NCBI RefSeq assembly: GCF_900170025.1
Contig: NZ_FWEX01000006.1
Coordinates: forward strand, 2,571,236-2,635,235
DNA: 64,000 nucleotides
Direction: 5' to 3'
Source: Nitrospira sp. ND1
GTDB taxonomy: Bacteria; Nitrospirota; Nitrospiria; Nitrospirales; Nitrospiraceae
Shown one piece after another: positions 59,541-64,000 of this stretch. The notes under the pieces are model-generated. The model saw only the letters and a list, made by a program, of their open reading frames with translations. It was not told the DNA's origin and did not search any database. The translations under genes were made by a program, and so were the position numbers. Within the stretch, counting starts at the first letter, position 1, and each line of letters starts with the position of its first letter.

Positions 59541-59987
59541 TCACGGTTGCGGGGCGGATTCCGGGGTGGTCGGTGGAGTGGTTTCTTTCGGCGCCATCGG
59601 CAGTGCCTTGTGCCGGAGCGCGCGGCCTTTCTCCGGAGTCGGATCGGTGATGAGCCCGTAACACTGGCGGCCTTCGTGGTCTTCCGGCAGATATTCGGTG
59701 ATCGGCATGCCGTCTTCACGGACGAAGAGCAGGCAGTGGCAGTATTTGTACATCTGCATTTCGTCACAGGCGCACATCCAGCGCCGCAGCTTGGCTTCGG
59801 CCTGCTTGTCGGGGTAGAAGTTGCAGGGGCATAACGGCTTCCCCAACTCGTCGACGTGGGCGGCGAGACCGAGGACCACTGCGTTGGTGACGGCTTCATT
59901 CGGGTGCATGGCGGTCCCGCTCTTCTCGGCGAAGCCCTTTACATACTTCCACATCTTGTCGAGGCTTTCTTTGCTCGGTTCAGCCAT
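59541..59987 (-). CDS. ftrB: Ferredoxin-thioredoxin reductase catalytic chain-like protein
   Basis: A 148-residue protein with all six family cysteines: CPC (53, 55), 16 residues, CAC (72, 74), 8 residues, CHC (83, 85), exactly the CPC-x16-CxC-x8-CHC spacing of FTR catalytic subunits, with Ala in place of Pro in the second pair. The cysteines hold the [4Fe-4S] cluster and the active disulphide. The C-terminus is extended (Pro/Thr-rich tail). It would pass electrons from ferredoxin to thioredoxin. No variable subunit gene is seen. Start ATG lies close after GGACAGG. Confidence 0.9.
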   Translation of the reverse strand: MAEPSKESLDKMWKYVKGFAEKSGTAMHPNEAVTNAVVLGLAAHVDELGKPLCPCNFYPDKQAEAKLRRWMCACDEMQMYKYCHCLLFVREDGMPITEYLPEDHEGRQCYGLITDPTPEKGRALRHKALPMAPKETTPPTTPESAPQP

Positions 59988-60124
59988 CCTGTCCCCCGCG
60001 TTACCACTGCCCGGTGAATCGTTGCCTGTGCGCCATCGGTCCCTGCCCGCCGCGAAGACACAGTTTACAAGCGAAATTGTGTCCTTTACAATCCACAACT
60101 TCCCCCAAAACGGATTCTGGCACT

Positions 60125-63100
60125 ATGGCGTCTGGGCGCTCCTCTGAACAACTGTGTGACCTGCTGGCCGAACAACTCGGGCCTGACGCGGCTGCTGCCG
60201 TGGTGAAGGCTATTGCCGACTCGGCTGCCAGGCCGGATGCCCTTGATGGTGTCCTGGTGTTGTTGGACGAGCTCACGGAAGAGGCGCCGAAAGCGGCCAA
60301 GGCTGCGATCGATGCGTTGGCCGATATGCAGCGTCGCGGCCTGCTGGCGGATGTGCTGCCATGGGTCGATCTCGGGGTGGCCATCGCGGCAGATTCCGGT
60401 GCGTTGGCCCTGAGATTTTTTAAGGAGAGTCCGCTGCTGCTCGGTCTCCTCGAGCCCTCCAGCAGAGCGATTGTGCTGGCTGCCGGGTTAGAACTCGCAG
60501 ACCGTCAGGCCAATGTGGCGGTGGAATTTATCCGGATTGCTCCGGAAGCGGTCGGTGTCTTATCTCCGGCGGATTGGCCCGTGTGGATGGACCTGGCCTG
60601 TGAACTCACGGAAACCGATTTTGCCCTGGCGGTGGAATATATCCGGCAGATTCCCTCGATTGCACGCGTGTTGTCACTCGACGCCGTTCGTGCCTGGGTG
60701 CGGTTCGGCATGAAGCTCATCGTCGAGAATAGTCTCGGCAAGCCGGACTACCTGGGAGTCTTGGAATTCTTCAGAACGAGTCCGGCCATATTGGAAGATA
60801 TCCCCGGGCCGTCACACCGCAATCAGGTGATCGGCATCGGAGCGCAGATGGCCGAGCGTTCGCCGGCATCGGGTATTGCGGTATTGGCGGAGGCGCCTGC
60901 GATGCTCCGCCGTCTTCTTTCGGAGGAATGGCGGACTCAGGTGCTCCGTTACGGGCTGCTGGTCGCCGAGCGTGACGCTGAGACGGCGCTGGCCTATCTT
61001 CGACGCTGCCCTGAATTGATCGCCTTGATCGGATCCGGTGAGGGAGCGCAGGAGAAGTTCCAGTCCTGGTTTGCTTCCGGCATGGAAGTGCTGGAGTACA
61101 GCCTGGAGGGGGGGCGGGCCTACTTCGCGATGGAAACGGAGAAGGCCTTGGGCGCCGTGTCTCAGGCCATGAGCGGCGTGCCGCTGCGGCAGATCGCCCG
61201 GCGCGTCAAATTGTTCGCGCAGGCGCTCTGTGGTCGCGATGTGCGCATTCACGATCTCCCCGACTCTCTCGAATCGACCCAGCCGATGGCTCGTGCCACG
61301 GTGAGTGAAGACGGGCAGAGCATCGGCCTGCCGTCCCTCGTCAGGCGGTATCCGACCTACGATGAAAACGTGCGTCTCTATATGGTCATGGCGGCGCATG
61401 AGGCCGGACACCTCGAGTTCGGCACGTTCGACTTGCCTATTGTCAGGTTGCAGGACCTGGTTGAGGACCTTGCGCAGCGTTATGGGCGGGCTGTGCCGAA
61501 TGAAGCCCGGACTTTGGGGAATGTGTTTACGCGGTATCCGCAGCCCGGCCTGATCCGCGACCTCTGGGCTCTGGTGGAGGATGCCAGGGTTGAGTACCTG
61601 TTGCGCGCCGAGTATCCCGGCTTGAGCCGTGACCTGGCATCCGTTGCCAAAGACGCGGTGAACGTTCGAAGTCTTGCGCATGGCATGACGGTGCGCGAAT
61701 TAGTGGTCGATCAACTCCTGCTGTTCACCACGACGGATGGCGGATCGGTCATCGTTCCGGACGCCGTCAAAAGCGAAGTCGATCAGCTCTGGTCGCTTTG
61801 CCGGACGATCTACCATCCTCGGGCCACCGCCGAGGATGCGGTGCGCCTGGCGGACCGCCTCTATGCGCGGATGGACGAGTTATTAGCCGTTCGTCGCGAG
61901 GCCATTCCCAGCCAGGACGAAGCGGAGGCTCCGGAACAATCCATCCCGGCGCCCAAGTCGTCGGAAGACCTGTCCGATACGTACCGGCCGATGGATAATT
62001 GGGACTATCGCGGCGCGATGGATCCCAATCTGGTGCGCGACCGAACGGAATCGTCTCCCGAACCGAGTGCGGCATCCGGCCAGGGTGATAGCGAAGGCGG
62101 CGCGGGTTTGGCCGGTGATGCCGGAGGTTCGTCAGGCGCGGGCACCGCGCGTTCGCAGCAGATGTCGCAAGATGTGCTTGTCCCCGGCCGCCGACAGCCC
62201 TCGCTCGTGGAGGAGGTTCTGGCGGTTGAAGGCGAGGGGGCTCGTCCTGAGGATGAAACGGTCGGCGCGGTCAAGGCGGTTCGTTACCGTGAGTGGGATG
62301 CTGCCATTCAGGACTACCGAATGAATTGGTGCCGGGTGGTTGAGCGCGAGGCGATTGAAGGGACATCGGACTTTGTGGAGGAGACCCTCGCGGCCCAACG
62401 GGGAACGGTCACGCTGTTGCGTCGCTATTTCGAGAGTCTGCGCCCACCCGGGCTCCGGCGCATTCCCGGTCAGTTGGATGGAGAAGATCTGGACATGGAT
62501 GCCGTGATCGGTCGGATGGCTGATCTGTCGGCGGGCATCGAGCCGTCGGAGCGGATTTATGTGCGGCGTGAAAAGCGGGAACGCGAGGTCGCCGCTGCAT
62601 TTTTGGTGGATCTCAGCGGATCGACCAGTCGTCAGGTCGAGCAGGGGCGGCGGATTATTGACATTGAAAAGCAGGGGCTCGTGCTCCTGTGCGAAGCGCT
62701 GACGGCGATCGGCGATCAATTCGCCGTGTACGGCTATTCAGGGCAGGGTCGGAACCAGGTGGATTTTGTAGTCGTGAAGGGGTTCGACGAACTCGTGACC
62801 GGGCGTGCGGGAGCTAAGTTGGGGGGGATTGTGCCCCTGCAACAGAATCGCGACGGCGCGGCCATCCGGCATGCGACGAGCAAGTTGCTCGCCCGTCAGG
62901 CGAAGACGCGGATTCTGGTGGTCATCAGCGACGGCCGCCCATTGGACGACGGCTACAAGGATGACTATTCCCTGGAAGATACACGCATGGCGCTACGGGA
63001 AGCCCGTGCCAGCGGTATTGACCCGGTCTGCATTACGATCGACAAGCAGGCGGATCCTTATCTGCGTCAAATGTACGGGGATGTGCGTTATGTGGTGATT

Positions 63101-63160
63101 GATCGGGTGGAGGGGTTGCCGGAGAAGCTTCCGAGGATTTACCATCGGCTGACGGCCTGA
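60125..63160 (+). CDS. cbbO: CbbO/NorD-type VWA-domain activation protein
   Basis: A 1011-residue protein. An N-terminal helical-repeat region (about 1-330) precedes a zinc-protease-like motif, MAAHEAGHLEFG (His425, Glu426, His429). An acidic, Gly/Ser-rich linker follows (about 640-690). The C-terminal VWA domain has the MIDAS DLSGSTS (Asp829) and VVISDGRPLDD. This matches large CbbO/NorD partners of CbbQ ATPases. Its cbbQ partner is 2.8 kb upstream, separated by YggU, a lipoprotein and two minus-strand genes. The client enzyme is unknown. Confidence 0.9.
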   Translation: MASGRSSEQLCDLLAEQLGPDAAAAVVKAIADSAARPDALDGVLVLLDELTEEAPKAAKAAIDALADMQRRGLLADVLPWVDLGVAIAADSGALALRFFKESPLLLGLLEPSSRAIVLAAGLELADRQANVAVEFIRIAPEAVGVLSPADWPVWMDLACELTETDFALAVEYIRQIPSIARVLSLDAVRAWVRFGMKLIVENSLGKPDYLGVLEFFRTSPAILEDIPGPSHRNQVIGIGAQMAERSPASGIAVLAEAPAMLRRLLSEEWRTQVLRYGLLVAERDAETALAYLRRCPELIALIGSGEGAQEKFQSWFASGMEVLEYSLEGGRAYFAMETEKALGAVSQAMSGVPLRQIARRVKLFAQALCGRDVRIHDLPDSLESTQPMARATVSEDGQSIGLPSLVRRYPTYDENVRLYMVMAAHEAGHLEFGTFDLPIVRLQDLVEDLAQRYGRAVPNEARTLGNVFTRYPQPGLIRDLWALVEDARVEYLLRAEYPGLSRDLASVAKDAVNVRSLAHGMTVRELVVDQLLLFTTTDGGSVIVPDAVKSEVDQLWSLCRTIYHPRATAEDAVRLADRLYARMDELLAVRREAIPSQDEAEAPEQSIPAPKSSEDLSDTYRPMDNWDYRGAMDPNLVRDRTESSPEPSAASGQGDSEGGAGLAGDAGGSSGAGTARSQQMSQDVLVPGRRQPSLVEEVLAVEGEGARPEDETVGAVKAVRYREWDAAIQDYRMNWCRVVEREAIEGTSDFVEETLAAQRGTVTLLRRYFESLRPPGLRRIPGQLDGEDLDMDAVIGRMADLSAGIEPSERIYVRREKREREVAAAFLVDLSGSTSRQVEQGRRIIDIEKQGLVLLCEALTAIGDQFAVYGYSGQGRNQVDFVVVKGFDELVTGRAGAKLGGIVPLQQNRDGAAIRHATSKLLARQAKTRILVVISDGRPLDDGYKDDYSLEDTRMALREARASGIDPVCITIDKQADPYLRQMYGDVRYVVIDRVEGLPEKLPRIYHRLTA

Positions 63161-63203
63161 ATGGTCGTGCGCGAGGCCTTTTCAGCACTGGAGCATACGA
63201 ACG

Positions 63204-63614
63204 ATGATTGAGCAGCCGACACGACCGACTGTGCCACCGTGGCTTTACAAGTTATTTACCGGCCATCAATATCCCTATGTGAGACGGCAGGCCAAATTTG
63301 CGAATCGTGATACCAAGCCGGGAGAGGAACGGCCGGAACCGACGCGGGAGGAGATCGACGCCAAGTTTTGGGAGATTTATCCGCGTTGTACCGCGAAGAT
63401 ATTGCAGGAAGTCAAAGCCGGCATGATCGTGGTATTCCACGAACTGGGCGAGTATCCCGCCGGCGGGTACCAGGGATTGGTGGATGCGCCCGAAGAGTTT
63501 CTCGCGGCACACTACGGGAAGAAGAAAATCAAAGTGAATTTTTATGACGGCGATAATTTTGTCTGCACGATCAATTTTAAGGTCGGCGGCTGGACGGGTC
63601 ACGAACACGCGTGA
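63204..63614 (+). CDS. Conserved small protein of unknown function
   Basis: A 136-residue protein with no signal or membrane segment. Landmarks are VPPWLYKLFTGHQYPYVRRQ, KFWEIYPRCTAKILQEVKAG, VVFHELGEYPAGGYQGLVDA and KKIKVNFYDGDNFVCTINFK. I do not recognise a family. It lies 43 bp after cbbO and 71 bp before the malate dehydrogenase, all on the plus strand. Confidence 0.75.
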   Translation: MIEQPTRPTVPPWLYKLFTGHQYPYVRRQAKFANRDTKPGEERPEPTREEIDAKFWEIYPRCTAKILQEVKAGMIVVFHELGEYPAGGYQGLVDAPEEFLAAHYGKKKIKVNFYDGDNFVCTINFKVGGWTGHEHA

Positions 63615-63652
63615 AGGGTAAACGGTGAGTGTAAGGGACCTCTTGCACTTGA

Positions 63653-64000
<348 letters not shown>

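Overview
The window looks like a chromosomal segment of a GC-rich Nitrospirota bacterium, most probably Nitrospira. This is inferred from gene content and recalled protein similarity: many multi-domain PAS/GAF/Cache histidine kinases, a CbbQ/CbbO activation pair, a ferredoxin-thioredoxin reductase catalytic chain, glycosyltransferases of the TIGR04282/TIGR04283 types and UB2H-type PBP1b. No rRNA, complete tRNA, CRISPR array, IS transposase or phage gene was seen, so this reads as core or near-core genome. Both ends cut genes: an AsmA-like protein at the left and malate dehydrogenase at the right.

Layout. 1-7.0 kb: envelope and lipoprotein genes (AsmA-like, BON lipoprotein, BaiN-type flavoprotein, DUF481 protein, unknown lipoprotein, RMD1/DUF155 protein). 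7.1-13.4 kb: a HAD phosphatase, then a tightly overlapping four-gene operon (unknown 801-aa protein, phosphatidylserine decarboxylase-like, Lgt-like membrane protein, TatT-like TPR protein) behind a perfect AT-rich palindrome. 13.4-25.6 kb: PiT transporter, lipoproteins, SDR, a receiver-HATPase regulator, FKBP isomerase, glutathionyl-hydroquinone reductase, an ankyrin/low-complexity/beta-rich protein, and an NmrA-like gene broken by a frameshifting deletion. 25.6-36.5 kb: small secreted proteins, solute symporter, hybrid kinase, FadL-type porin, PBP1b, bactofilin, AI-2E-type permease. 36.5-41.2 kb: a minus-strand two-component operon (receiver, Rossmann-domain kinase, Cache-HAMP-PAS kinase, Tll0287-like haem protein). 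41.5-49.4 kb: BolA and CGFS-type glutaredoxin side by side, a HAD-UbiA fusion, an SDR, the two glycosyltransferases, two-domain dCTP deaminase and a lysine 2,3-aminomutase. 49.7-64 kb: thioredoxin-fold protein, an ATP-grasp-like protein divergent from a cysteine-cluster/GNAT fusion, a 1033-aa hybrid kinase, CbbQ, YggU, an M28 peptidase, FtrB-like protein, CbbO and malate dehydrogenase.

The most unusual non-coding signal is a set of at least seven dispersed inverted-repeat elements of about 70-200 bp. One type (termini near GCAGGCTGTTGAAAAAG) lies just upstream of start codons of minus-strand genes. A second type (CTAG-bounded termini) lies at gene ends, and two copies supply the stop codon of a neighbouring gene. 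The types share an internal hairpin, which points to small non-autonomous mobile elements.
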